From assembly GCF_003056055.1 (NCBI RefSeq), contig NZ_PYFP01000002.1:310001-374000 (forward strand): a stretch of 64,000 nt of DNA. The letters are read 5' to 3'. Numbering within the stretch: position 1 is the first letter of the stretch; every line of letters starts with the position of its first letter. Positions 37,230 through 46,513 of this stretch are shown here, piece after piece. The notes under the pieces were generated by a model. It saw only the letters and a list, made by a program, of their open reading frames with translations, was not told where the DNA came from and searched no databases. Origin of the DNA: Glaciimonas sp. PCH181. GTDB lineage: Bacteria > Pseudomonadota > Gammaproteobacteria > Burkholderiales > Burkholderiaceae_D. The translations under genes were made by a program, and so were the position numbers.

Positions 37230-39278
37230 TTACTCGTGTTTACCTTCATCCTTCTTCGGCGGATGGGGATGGCCGCCACCACCTTCATGCGGCTCCGCAT
37301 GATTATTCGGTGCCTGTGGATGCGGCGGCTGCTGTGGTTGCGGACGTTCCTGTTGCACCTGCGGACGCTCTTGCTGCACCTGCGGATGCGGTTGCTGCTG
37401 TGATTGCGGACGTTCTTGCTGCACCTGCGGATGCGGTTGCTGCTGTGGTTGCGGACGCTCTTGCTGCACCTGCGGATGCGGTTGCTGCTGTGGTTGCGGA
37501 CGCTCTTGCTGCACCTGCGGATGCGGTTGCTGCTGTGGTTGCTGCTGTGGTTGCGGACGTTCTTGCTGCACCTGCGGATGCGGTTGCTGCTGTGGTTGCG
37601 GACGCTCTTGCTGCACCTGCGGCTGCACTTGCGGACGTTCTTGCTGCTGCACCGGTGGCCGCACTTCTGTGTGCGCGCCGGGTGCAACGGGTGCTTGTGG
37701 CGGACGCGTCATTTCTGGCCGTGTCTGACCTGCCGCTGCGGGCCGGTTTTGCGGCATATTTTCGAAGCGTTGTTCTTGATTAGGATGCGGCCTGCCGTTC
37801 TCTGTCGGCGCAGCGGGATTCGGATTCAAATGCGGCTGGTTATTCCCGGCGCCTGGCGCGACGTGATTAAAGTCGGGCTTGGTCATGTTATTAAAATTTG
37901 GCGACGAAACCGGCGGACGAATACCACCACCGCTGTTTTGATTAGGCTGAGGTCGGGTCATGTTGCCGAAATTCGGCTGCGTTGCTCCGGCCCCTTCTGG
38001 CCTTGCACCTGGCGGGACGACTACTCTTTGTGGATTTTGAGGCGCAAAATTTGGTCGCGCCGGATTGTTCGGATTTCCACCACCGGCTTGCGCAGCAATC
38101 GCTGGCGCACCATTATTGCCGGTCGGAACCGCATTATTATTCGTGTTATTTCGCGTGTTAATACTGTTGTTATTGTTGTTATTGTTGTTATTGTTGTTAT
38201 TGTTGTTGGTGATATTGGCATTGTTGTTAGTAGTGGTATTCGAATTATTGTAGTTGTTCGTCACCCGATTAACGACCGTAGTCGAACGCGATACATAGGT
38301 CGAATTGTTATACACCACTGCTGGCCGATGCCAGCCACCTCCTCCACCACCGCCATCAGGACCGCCGCGGTCACGATCACGACCATCATCAGGACCACGG
38401 CCCCGATCGCCACCCCAATGCACGCCCCATGAATTCCAACCCCAGTTAGAATTACTGATCACCGCACCGACGGCAACGCCCAGACCGAATGAAATCGCGC
38501 CGGTAGTGACCACCTCGCCAGTGCTATAGACAGGCGGTGGCGGCTGATAGCGATAACTCGGATAGACGGGCAAAGGTTCGCCATAGACCACGCGCGGATC
38601 GTAAGTGGGCACATACACATAATCTGGTTCTGCTGGCTCGATAACAATCATGTCGGGCGGCGCAGGAATCACCTCTGGTCCTGAATACACTGGCGGTTCG
38701 CCCGGTTGCAGTACATAACCGGATGGCGGTGGCGTCCGATCAGCGCGTGGCCGCACCGCTATTTTTTGCTGTTTGGTAGATTTAAGGTTTCCGCTAGTTG
38801 ATGCACGCTGGCGCATGACCTGAATCGCATTCATCACGTCAGTTGGATCATTGACGTAAGCCTCGCCCAATGCCGTCGTCCACTGGATATTTTGCGCCAT
38901 CTGATCGAGTACATTGGGGAACGTTGTCAGGCCTTTGACGCTGACATCCCAAGGCTGTTGATTGGCTGCGGTCTGCAGTTGCGCAGGCTTCAAATTCTTG
39001 TTCTGCGCGAGCCAGCCGTCGGCCGCCGTAATTTGATCCGGATAAGTCGAACCTGCTAACACTTGCGCTACTAATTTATCGGGAAATAATGCGATTGGCC
39101 CTACCATCTGATAGAGCTGTTCAGCTGTCGGCGGGACGTAAGCAGGCTTAACAGGACTAGCCGCATCCGCCGCAACCGGTTGGTCGGGCGCTTTTTTGTC
39201 GCAGCCCGCCAGCGGTAACAGCGCTACGCACAACGTCGTACTGAGCATGAATGAAAGTGTCTTCTTGTTATTTAGCAT
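37230..39278 (-). CDS. DUF3300 lipoprotein with poly-Asn and Gln/Pro tandem repeats
   Basis: 682 residues. Lipoprotein signal with lipobox LAGC (Cys26). The DUF3300 domain covers about 50-300 (YVPPTAEQLYQMVGPIALFP, LAGSTYPDQITAADGWLAQN, VYVPTYDPRVVYG). Then come Gly/Asp-rich, poly-Asn and Pro-rich low-complexity parts, and a C-terminal region of about six 15-residue units of type QVQQERPQPQQQPHP. The C-terminus is His/Gly/Lys-rich. Exported and probably envelope-attached; DUF3300 has no known activity. The repeats are encoded by DNA repeats that create long false frames on the other strand. Confidence 0.88.
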   Translation of the reverse strand: MLNNKKTLSFMLSTTLCVALLPLAGCDKKAPDQPVAADAASPVKPAYVPPTAEQLYQMVGPIALFPDKLVAQVLAGSTYPDQITAADGWLAQNKNLKPAQLQTAANQQPWDVSVKGLTTFPNVLDQMAQNIQWTTALGEAYVNDPTDVMNAIQVMRQRASTSGNLKSTKQQKIAVRPRADRTPPPSGYVLQPGEPPVYSGPEVIPAPPDMIVIEPAEPDYVYVPTYDPRVVYGEPLPVYPSYRYQPPPPVYSTGEVVTTGAISFGLGVAVGAVISNSNWGWNSWGVHWGGDRGRGPDDGRDRDRGGPDGGGGGGGWHRPAVVYNNSTYVSRSTTVVNRVTNNYNNSNTTTNNNANITNNNNNNNNNNNNNNSINTRNNTNNNAVPTGNNGAPAIAAQAGGGNPNNPARPNFAPQNPQRVVVPPGARPEGAGATQPNFGNMTRPQPNQNSGGGIRPPVSSPNFNNMTKPDFNHVAPGAGNNQPHLNPNPAAPTENGRPHPNQEQRFENMPQNRPAAAGQTRPEMTRPPQAPVAPGAHTEVRPPVQQQERPQVQPQVQQERPQPQQQPHPQVQQERPQPQQQPQQQPHPQVQQERPQPQQQPHPQVQQERPQPQQQPHPQVQQERPQSQQQPHPQVQQERPQVQQERPQPQQPPHPQAPNNHAEPHEGGGGHPHPPKKDEGKHE
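37330..37625. repeat. 45-bp coding minisatellite in the DUF3300 gene
   Basis: About six tandem units of 45 bp (TTGCGGACGCTCTTGCTGCA as the first 20 bases of a unit on the plus strand), one with an internal 15 bp insertion. The unit length is a multiple of three, so copy-number change keeps the frame and only lengthens or shortens the protein tail. Confidence 0.85.
38158..38231. repeat. Asn-codon microsatellite in the DUF3300 gene
   Basis: An almost pure run of GTT/ATT units on the plus strand (AAC/AAT on the coding strand) that encodes the poly-Asn stretch. In-frame and likely slippage-prone. Confidence 0.75.
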
Positions 39279-39851
39279 TTTGAACTCACAGTAATCGCGA
39301 TTAGTGGTGTTAATGACGGCAAATTATCACGTAACATTATCGGGAGAATAAGAGGTTACAAACTATTGCATATCCCTGCCCTGGCTGACGGTTGGAAGAA
39401 AATAGAAAATCTATTCACTCTGCGCGGATAAGCTAAAAAATTCAGTGACCGTTGCTTAAACTAACAGCGGTAATTAGTCACTTGCTGTGTAAGTAACGCC
39501 GCTAACCGTCGCTGGTTGACAGCGGCACAGCTGCTGTCCATAGAAGTAGCGAGCGCTCACATCCAGATACCGCTTAGCTATTTGGGACTCGCATAAGAAA
39601 TTAAAACAAAGATTAAGATCGGAATCTTAAACAGAGACCGTCACGGCTAATTGATCGATCGATACCGCTCTACTAATAATGATTTTTAAGGTTAAGGTCG
39701 CAAAAAATCCGCCGAGATTGCGCCATTCTTTAAACCCTTGCCAAGTATGTGTTCGGATCGGTTTTCTAGCCAGATCGACGGGATCTAAGAAAATAGCCTA
39801 ACGACAACATTTCATGCTATACATGACGTTCTTTCCTTCAGATTGGCAATT
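39279..39851. other. Gene-free stretch between DUF3300 and J-like genes
   Basis: About 570 bp, moderately AT-rich, divergent promoter region. I see no supported gene or strong hairpin. Confidence 0.5.
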
Positions 39852-40487
39852 ATGACAACGCTATACGAAATCCTCGGGCTAAGTCTAAGGGCCACGGCTG
39901 AACAGGTTGAGCAGGCATACACTGCCCAGACTCGAAAATTAGAAACCGAAGGTCCGTCTCCGGAGCACAACAAAGCCCAATTGATGGCAATCAAAGAAGC
40001 TTACGCCGTGCTTTCTTCTGAGGCGCGGCGCGCGGCCTACGATGCCAAACTCAATAAAACGACACAAGTCAGCTACGAAGTTGCAGCGTCAGGGTCGCTG
40101 CCATGGTTATCGATATGCCTGGTAAGCAGCGTTTTAGTGGTTGGCACCCTGTATTTTTATAAAACGCAAGATAACCAGGACCGTATCGACCAATTCTCAT
40201 TGGCGACCGAAAAATCCAAGGCCGACGCTAAAACTGCGCTGTTGAAGGTTTACGCGGAAAAGGCTTCACTGCAAAAAGCGAAGCTATTGGATGACCAGCA
40301 CGCAGCCGACCGACAACGGAAAAATTCTGAGCAAGCCCGACTAGAAGGCCAGCAAATCCATTTGATGTTAGAGCAGCCGACCGAGGCTAAGGCGCGCGAT
40401 GACGCGCAGGCTGCCCGACAAGCGAAATATGGTCAGAGGCAAAACGCTACGACACAACTTGCCCTGAATATGCCGACCAATCGCTAA
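39852..40487 (+). CDS. Membrane-anchored J-like domain protein without HPD motif
   Basis: 211 residues. The first 65 resemble a DnaJ J-domain: TLYEILGLSLRATAEQVEQA, then helix III AQLMAIKEAYAVLSSEARRA and YDAKLN. The loop that should carry HPD reads ETEGPSPEHNK, so the residues needed to stimulate DnaK are missing. One membrane helix follows (about 82-102, SICLVSSVLVVGTLYFY), then a long charged coiled-coil tail rich in Ala, Lys and Gln. I start at ATG 39852; a TTG three codons earlier is possible. It may bind rather than activate Hsp70, or do something else. Not in an operon. Confidence 0.7.
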   Translation: MTTLYEILGLSLRATAEQVEQAYTAQTRKLETEGPSPEHNKAQLMAIKEAYAVLSSEARRAAYDAKLNKTTQVSYEVAASGSLPWLSICLVSSVLVVGTLYFYKTQDNQDRIDQFSLATEKSKADAKTALLKVYAEKASLQKAKLLDDQHAADRQRKNSEQARLEGQQIHLMLEQPTEAKARDDAQAARQAKYGQRQNATTQLALNMPTNR

Positions 40488-40568
40488 AGCGACTTGTTGC
40501 ACATGTCGTTTGCTATAGGACCATTCCAGTTTGGTTTTGAAATTATCGGTTCAACGGCGTACGTCAAA

Positions 40569-41246
40569 TTACCAACACAATGGCAGCAAGCGATATTTAA
40601 CCGCCTGTTGATAGCTTTGATAGCCTGACAAATGCTCGACCAAAAAATCTTCTTCAAGACGTAATCGCCTTACGATTAATGCCGTCATCAAAACGACTAG
40701 TGCCAAGCCCCACAATGAACCAAGTGCCAGCGGCACGCCGAGCAACATAATGATGGCACCGCTATACATTGGGTGACGCACCAGCGCGTAGGGTCCGGTT
40801 GAGATGATTTTTTGGTGCGTGTCGACCTCAATGGTTGCAGATGCAAAAGTGTTTTCCTTAAACACCAAAAATACGATGAAAAAGCCGGTTGCTACTAAAA
40901 CATCCCCACCTATCACGCCGTATAGCGGCACGACAGACCAACCAAACCGCGTGTCGATTGCCGATAAAACGAATATCGCTACAAAGACGACCTCGGCCAG
41001 CTTCAGTAGAATCTTTTGATTTTTCTCCGTCTCCGCACGTGCACCAGCACGCATGCGACGCGCCAACAGGGCAGGATCTTTTTTCATCAGGTAGACGGTA
41101 ATCGCCAGCGCCGCAACAAAAAATACCGTCAAAAAAACCCACCCCTGCCAATAGTTGAGCGTGCCTAAAGGAACAAATATCAATACCGCCAGAGCAATTA
41201 AAAGGCGGAGAAGTCCAGAGAACGCGGTTCGATTTAAATTCTGCAT
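40569..41246 (-). CDS. Isoprenylcysteine carboxyl methyltransferase (ICMT)-like membrane protein
   Basis: 225 residues with five to six membrane helices. The SAM-binding signature of ICMT/phospholipid methyltransferases is present as GPYALVRHPMYSG, followed by the LRLEEDFLVEHLSGYQSYQ segment with the conserved Glu-Glu and Tyr. Bacterial members methylate unknown lipids or proteins. Stands alone. Confidence 0.85.
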   Translation of the reverse strand: MQNLNRTAFSGLLRLLIALAVLIFVPLGTLNYWQGWVFLTVFFVAALAITVYLMKKDPALLARRMRAGARAETEKNQKILLKLAEVVFVAIFVLSAIDTRFGWSVVPLYGVIGGDVLVATGFFIVFLVFKENTFASATIEVDTHQKIISTGPYALVRHPMYSGAIIMLLGVPLALGSLWGLALVVLMTALIVRRLRLEEDFLVEHLSGYQSYQQAVKYRLLPLCW

Positions 41247-41527
41247 CTTTAAATACTAGCACCAGGCATTTGCCGCGTGTGTTCCCCACTATTTCCGCCC
41301 GATGCTTACAATCCATGCGATATCGCTTAACCTGCATTTATGGGATGAGTAATCAGCATAAAAAACGACAAAAAGGGCAGATTTAAGGCAATTTTCTACC
41401 TAATTTATCAGAATGTCACATTTCTCAACCATTGCTGGCAATCGTGAAATCCGATCCTGAACAACTCTGCTAAAGTGCGTAAGATATTCAAATCACAATA
41501 AAATAGTTGTCAACAATAGGAAGAAAA

Positions 41528-43177
41528 TTGGTCTATACCTCGCCCGTTTGGCCCCCCGAAGGCAACGAAATGGGGGCGCTAGTACGTCAAATCGACTGGG
41601 CCAAAACATCGCTGGGACCGATCCGCGACTGGCCCGCCAGTCTGCGCATTGCCGTCACCATGGCCCTTGATTCGCCATTGCCGACAATCGTGCTGTGGGG
41701 GACGGAGCTAATCCAAATCTACAACGACGCGTATCGACCGCTGCTGGGCCTGCGTCATCCGGTGGCTTTCGGACAACGCACGCAAGACTGCTGGCCTGAG
41801 GTATGGCACTTTAATACGCTGATTTATAACCGCGTCCTGAGTACCGGAGAATGTGTCCATCTCGAAGATCAGGAATATGTCATCGTCCCGTCGGGCATCT
41901 CCGAAACCCGCTATTTCACGATTACTTATTCACCGACCAGAGATGAATCGGGATCGGTTTGCGGTGTGTACATAGTCGCGACGGAAACCACGCGTCGGGT
42001 ACTGGCAGAGCGGGAAAATATCACCCTTTTAAAAGCCACACGATTTGCGGCGGATCAACTCCAGCAAATGTTTGATCATGCGCCGAGTTTTATGGCCTTG
42101 TTGAAGGGACCTGAGCATATTTTCGACATTATGAACGCGGCCTTCATGCGACTTTTTCCACGCTATGACGTACTTGGAAAATCTGTGCGTCAGGCGATTC
42201 CGCAATTCGAGCGTCAGGGATTAGTGAAATTGCTGGATCAGGTCTACCTTTCTGGCAAGCCATTTTTGGCCTACGAAATGCCGGTTTATTTGCAAGAAAC
42301 GCTGGATGGTCCGGGCAATCAACGGTATCTGGATTTTGTGCTCCAGCCCATCCGAAACGCAGACGGCCATGTTTCTGCCATTTTCGTTGACGGCAGCGAC
42401 ACCACCGAACAGCATCATGCACGGTTAGAGCTACGCCGACTTAATCAAAAATTGACTGATAAAGTAGATGGCCTGGAAGAGGCGCAAACCGAATTGCATC
42501 TCTCGCGATCGACCTTACGCAAGCTTATCGACCATCAGGAAAGTATCAAGGAAGACGAGCGCAAACGCATCGCCCGCGACATCCACGACGACCTCGGCGC
42601 AGTACTTACCGGAATCAAGGCCAATGTCTCGGTCTCTATCGACCGCTCGTTACGCGCCGGACAGCCCGAAGATTTGCTGCTGATGGAAGCGGTGGAACAG
42701 GCCGACACTGCCATCGAAACAGTGCGCCGCGTGATTGCAGAACTGCGCCCGAGTGTGCTCGATCAGCTAGGCGTGTGGGCTGCGCTGGAATGGTATGCAG
42801 GGCAAATCGAAGAGCGCACAGACCTGCAATGCCGATGCAGCATCAGCACCGGTGCGGCGGCGATCAATCTCGATCCCGAGCGCAGCACGATGCTGTTCCG
42901 CGTGGTGCAGGAAGCGCTGACCAACGTGGTGCGCCATGCTGCGGCGAGCCATGTGAAAATTAGTGTTGGTTACCATAAACACACCCTCAGTATTGAAATC
43001 AAGGATGATGGTAAAGGTATCGATGCGCAGCAACTGCTTGATGGCGAATCGTGGGGCATACTCGGCATGCATGAGCGTACCCGCCATTTCGGTGGAGAGC
43101 TGAACATTTCCGGCGAACCAGGTGTGGGGACAACGGTGGTATTGCGGTTGCCGCTCGGGCCAATAAGTCTCGTATAA
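41528..43177 (+). CDS. PAS-domain sensor histidine kinase, HisKA_3 (NarL-partner) class
   Basis: 549 residues, no membrane helix, so cytoplasmic. Two PAS-like regions (about 20-160 and 180-300), a coiled coil, HisKA_3 with His353 in RIARDIHDDLGAVLTGIKA, and HATPase_c (LFRVVQEALTNVVRHA; GWGILGMHER-type G-box reading SWGILGMHERTRHFGG). I use TTG at 41528, which has AGGAAG at proper distance. This class pairs with LuxR/NarL-type regulators; none is adjacent, the nearest orphan being at 33.2-33.9 kb (pairing is a guess). Confidence 0.9.
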   Translation: MVYTSPVWPPEGNEMGALVRQIDWAKTSLGPIRDWPASLRIAVTMALDSPLPTIVLWGTELIQIYNDAYRPLLGLRHPVAFGQRTQDCWPEVWHFNTLIYNRVLSTGECVHLEDQEYVIVPSGISETRYFTITYSPTRDESGSVCGVYIVATETTRRVLAERENITLLKATRFAADQLQQMFDHAPSFMALLKGPEHIFDIMNAAFMRLFPRYDVLGKSVRQAIPQFERQGLVKLLDQVYLSGKPFLAYEMPVYLQETLDGPGNQRYLDFVLQPIRNADGHVSAIFVDGSDTTEQHHARLELRRLNQKLTDKVDGLEEAQTELHLSRSTLRKLIDHQESIKEDERKRIARDIHDDLGAVLTGIKANVSVSIDRSLRAGQPEDLLLMEAVEQADTAIETVRRVIAELRPSVLDQLGVWAALEWYAGQIEERTDLQCRCSISTGAAAINLDPERSTMLFRVVQEALTNVVRHAAASHVKISVGYHKHTLSIEIKDDGKGIDAQQLLDGESWGILGMHERTRHFGGELNISGEPGVGTTVVLRLPLGPISLV

Positions 43178-43280
43178 ATGCAGACTGGTATTACGCCATC
43201 AGACTAATCCATTTGCGATCATGTCTGACGGTCGTCGTACGCAAAAAATGCGTCTTTAAGAACGTGTAGCGATCACCAAT

Positions 43281-43874
43281 TCATTCCGCCTTGCGCACAA
43301 TCAAGCGATGAATTTTCTTGCCCGAAGAGGCGCTAGTCTCTTCCCGATCCAGCAGCACGCTATCGTGTTCATTTAACGCTTTCAGCACCAAATCTTTGTC
43401 GAACGCGGCATACAAGCGCCCATGTTTATCCCGCTGTGAATTGTTTTCGGTCACACGCCAGCTTAAATACAAAGTTCCGCCGGGAAAAAGTATGTCGCGC
43501 AGGCGTTGTACAGCCTGTGTGATCGTATCCGGTGCGAGATGCATGATCACCGTCTCGCACAGAACATTTTCAACCGTATTTTGCGGGATGTTTTCAAGTG
43601 CAGGCAGCGTCGCCACATCCCAGAGCAAATGCGGATACGACGACCTTGCTTCGCCCAACAACCCCTCCGAAGCATCATAGCCATGCACCGTGTAACCACG
43701 CGCCGCAAGCCACGCAGCATCGCGACCAGAGCCGCAACCGATATCGGCAGTCAGTCCCGGTTTGAAATACTGCACCAACAAATCATATAGATCGTCGGGC
43801 GCTGGTTGATCGCCCCACTCTTTCGAAAACTCGGCGGCAGCGCTGTTGTAAGCGCGCAATGTTTCTTTATCCAT
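43281..43874 (-). CDS. SAM-dependent class I methyltransferase
   Basis: 197 residues, Rossmann-fold methyltransferase with motif I LTADIGCGSGRDAAWLAARG, acidic motif II GYDASEGLL, and motif post-I LPALENIPQNTVENVLCE. Start ATG at 43872-43874 behind AAGGA; a longer frame to 43997 is not needed. Substrate unknown. Divergent from the TonB receptor gene. Confidence 0.85.
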   Translation of the reverse strand: MDKETLRAYNSAAAEFSKEWGDQPAPDDLYDLLVQYFKPGLTADIGCGSGRDAAWLAARGYTVHGYDASEGLLGEARSSYPHLLWDVATLPALENIPQNTVENVLCETVIMHLAPDTITQAVQRLRDILFPGGTLYLSWRVTENNSQRDKHGRLYAAFDKDLVLKALNEHDSVLLDREETSASSGKKIHRLIVRKAE

Positions 43875-44113
43875 GACGGCCAGATCCTTACGGTAAAAAT
43901 GACTGTTTTTGTCCCTTAATGGGACGAACTCAGCATAAATATTAATTGTGACAAGCCCGTCGGAATGCCCTACGAGTTTAAAAATTGTGCCATACACGCA
44001 ACAAAATGGCAGCTATTCGCACGCCTATCATCGTCACGCATAAGGACTAATTTAGCTATTTTAGGGACTAAATTGTTACAAAAAATTACAAGTAGTTACA
44101 TTTATTTGTTAAT

Positions 44114-44132
44114 ATTAATAGAAATCATTATC
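44114..44132 (+). promoter_or_regulatory. Fur box upstream of TonB receptor
   Basis: ATTAATAGAAATCATTATC matches the 19-base Fur consensus at 14 positions, including the perfect right half AATCATTATC. It is 33 bp before the receptor ATG, a location where bound Fur would block transcription. Confidence 0.7.
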
Positions 44133-44164
44133 ATTTGTACTAACACTTATCAATAGGATTCAGC

Positions 44165-46309
44165 ATGACGTTGCGTTTCAAACCAGGATATCTGGCGGTA
44201 TTAACCACTTTGTCATTAACATCTCTCACCAGCCTCAACGCATCGGCGCAGACCGATCAAAGTCTGCCTGAGGTCGTGGTCAGCGGCGCTAAAAGCAGCG
44301 ACGGTTACGTTCCACAATCGGCAGTCAGCGCCACCAAAAGTGAAGCCCCGTTACGCGATATTCCGCAAACCATCAACGTAGTTCCTGCTGAAGTCATCCG
44401 CGACCAGCACGCCACATCCCTGCAAGACATTATGAGAAACATCCCCGGCGTCGGCTTGTCGACCGGCGATGGTCAGCGCGATCAAGTGTTTATTCGCGGC
44501 TTTACCGCCATCGGCGATCAATTTGTCGACGGTTTCCGCGACGATGCTTTGTACTTCCGCGATTTGTCGAATGTCGAGCGCTTGGAAATCATCAAAGGCC
44601 CGGCCGCCGTTCTATACGGTCGCGGTTCTTCCGGCGGCTTGATTAATCGGGTCACCAAAAAGCCCGGCATCGATGTTACCGACGCCAGTATCAGCCTGAC
44701 CAGCAATGCAGGCCGACGCGGCGAGATCGATCTGGGCCGCAGCGGCGAAGTTGTTTCATGGCGCTTGACCGGCGCGCGTGAGCAGTCCGACAGCTATCGC
44801 AACCAACAATTTCTAGACCGCACCGCGATTGCGCCTTCGGTAGATTTCCGTATATCGCCAGATACAAAATTGCTGTTGCAAGCAGACTATCTGGAAGATC
44901 GCCGCCTGACCGACTTCGGCATTCCATCCTATCAAGGGCGGCCAGTAAGTGTTGCCGCGGGCACCTATTACGGCGCAGCGAACGCACGCGATGCCGACTA
45001 CAGTCAGTCACGCGTAACCTCGACCTCGGCTACCTTGACACACCGCTTCGACGACTCGCTGTCGTTGCGCAACGGATTCCGTTACTACGATTACCAACTG
45101 CGCCGAAACAACACGAATATTAGTGGCAATGTGAACGAAGTTGCGCAGACGATGACCGTCATGCATGCCCGACTTGATCGCAACGAAGACGGCTGGATCA
45201 ATCAGACAGAATTGACCCAAAAACTAACGCTTGCAGGCACCAAACATGAAATTTTGTACGGCGTTGAATTCGGTCATCAAAACAAAGATGCCGTAAGTTA
45301 TGCAAGTACACCCGTAGCAAGAAATGTGTCGATTTTCAATCCCGTTATTCCTAGCGTAAATCCATCGATCGTCGGCGCTGCCACTTCCACCTTTGGCAAG
45401 TACGATACGGCCGCCGCCTATTTACAAGATACGATCGCCTTTAACGACCAATGGAAAGCATTGCTAGGCTTGCGCTATGACAGCTTCAAACAAAAGTCGC
45501 TGATCGTTGGCGGCACAGCGCCGGGCGATTTATCACGCACAGATAAAGCGTTTAGCCCACGCGCCGGACTGGTGTGGCAACCAACCGTGATGCAGTCTTA
45601 CTACGCATCGTGGACGCGCTCATTCCAGCCAACTGGCGAGAACTTTGCGTTAGCGACCAACAACGCCGACTTGTCTCCTGAGACCACCCGAAATACCGAA
45701 ATCGGCGCTAAATACGATTTCTTTGACGGCCACGTTAGCAGCACCGTATCGATATTTCGTCTGGAGCGCGACAATATTAAAGTCACCGATCCGACGACCA
45801 GACTCATCATTCCTGTCGGTAAACAGCGCACGGATGGGATGGAGCTGACCATGAACGCAAACTTGAAACAAGGCTGGAACGTCCTTGCCGGCTACGCGTA
45901 TCTGGATGCAAAAATCACCGATTCAGTCGCAGTGGATTCCAGCGTCAACGTTGCTGGCAGCCCGAGCGTCGCCAGCAGCGTTCCATTTAAAGGCAAGCGC
46001 GCCACCTTAACGCCGGTTCACAGCGCTAACATTTGGCTGACTAAAGAAATCGGTAATGGTTTCACGTTAGGCGGCGGTGCCAATGCGGTCGGCAGCAGGT
46101 TTGCCAATCCGGGTAACACCGTATCGTTACCGGGTTATTTCACCGCCGATGCAATGGCTTCGTACAGAACGACAAAGTATCAAGTCCAACTCAATCTGAA
46201 TAATATTTTCAATGCTGGCTACATCATTTCAGGCCACGGCAGCAGCCCTAATCTGAGCTTGCCGGGAGCGCCGCGCAATATGGCATTGACCTTGCGTTAT
46301 TCGATGTAA
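44165..46309 (+). CDS. TonB-dependent siderophore receptor
   Basis: 714 residues. Signal peptide ends near NASAQT (residue 28); plug domain with APLRDIPQTINVVPAEVI and RLEIIKGPAAVLYGRGSSGG; 22-strand barrel ending LTLRYSM. The last residue is Met rather than Phe, a minor departure. Belongs to the FhuA/FhuE/Fiu superfamily; the siderophore cannot be assigned. Expression should be iron-repressed through the adjacent Fur box. Ends at a strong terminator. Confidence 0.92.
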   Translation: MTLRFKPGYLAVLTTLSLTSLTSLNASAQTDQSLPEVVVSGAKSSDGYVPQSAVSATKSEAPLRDIPQTINVVPAEVIRDQHATSLQDIMRNIPGVGLSTGDGQRDQVFIRGFTAIGDQFVDGFRDDALYFRDLSNVERLEIIKGPAAVLYGRGSSGGLINRVTKKPGIDVTDASISLTSNAGRRGEIDLGRSGEVVSWRLTGAREQSDSYRNQQFLDRTAIAPSVDFRISPDTKLLLQADYLEDRRLTDFGIPSYQGRPVSVAAGTYYGAANARDADYSQSRVTSTSATLTHRFDDSLSLRNGFRYYDYQLRRNNTNISGNVNEVAQTMTVMHARLDRNEDGWINQTELTQKLTLAGTKHEILYGVEFGHQNKDAVSYASTPVARNVSIFNPVIPSVNPSIVGAATSTFGKYDTAAAYLQDTIAFNDQWKALLGLRYDSFKQKSLIVGGTAPGDLSRTDKAFSPRAGLVWQPTVMQSYYASWTRSFQPTGENFALATNNADLSPETTRNTEIGAKYDFFDGHVSSTVSIFRLERDNIKVTDPTTRLIIPVGKQRTDGMELTMNANLKQGWNVLAGYAYLDAKITDSVAVDSSVNVAGSPSVASSVPFKGKRATLTPVHSANIWLTKEIGNGFTLGGGANAVGSRFANPGNTVSLPGYFTADAMASYRTTKYQVQLNLNNIFNAGYIISGHGSSPNLSLPGAPRNMALTLRYSM

Positions 46310-46478
46310 TAGAAGGCAGCCAGAACGTTGACCCGGCAAGACATTGCAGGATCAACGCTGGATGTAGAGATTGATGCGGATGTAGGTAGTCGATTTGAAA
46401 TCGCATTACGGTTTTACGTAACAATCTCAATTCGCAAGGTCAGCTTAAGTCGCTGCGATGCTGCAAAATCTTAAGCAA

Positions 46479-46510
46479 AAAAAGCCCGCTGCTCACACAG
46501 CGGGCTTTTT
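46479..46510. terminator. Bidirectional intrinsic terminator
   Basis: AAAAAGCCCGCTG (46479-46491) pairs with CAGCGGGCTTTTT (46498-46510), 13 bp stem and 6-base loop. It separates the convergent TonB receptor and FlgT-like lipoprotein genes. Confidence 0.9.
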
Positions 46511-46513
46511 GCT

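Noticed and set aside
37330..37625. Possible CRISPR array
   Set aside because: Units are contiguous 45-bp coding repeats without unique spacers.
37310..38432. Long plus-strand frames rich in Leu/Arg or Ala/Asp/Val
   Set aside because: Produced by the 45-bp repeats and Asn-codon repeats of the DUF3300 gene read backwards.
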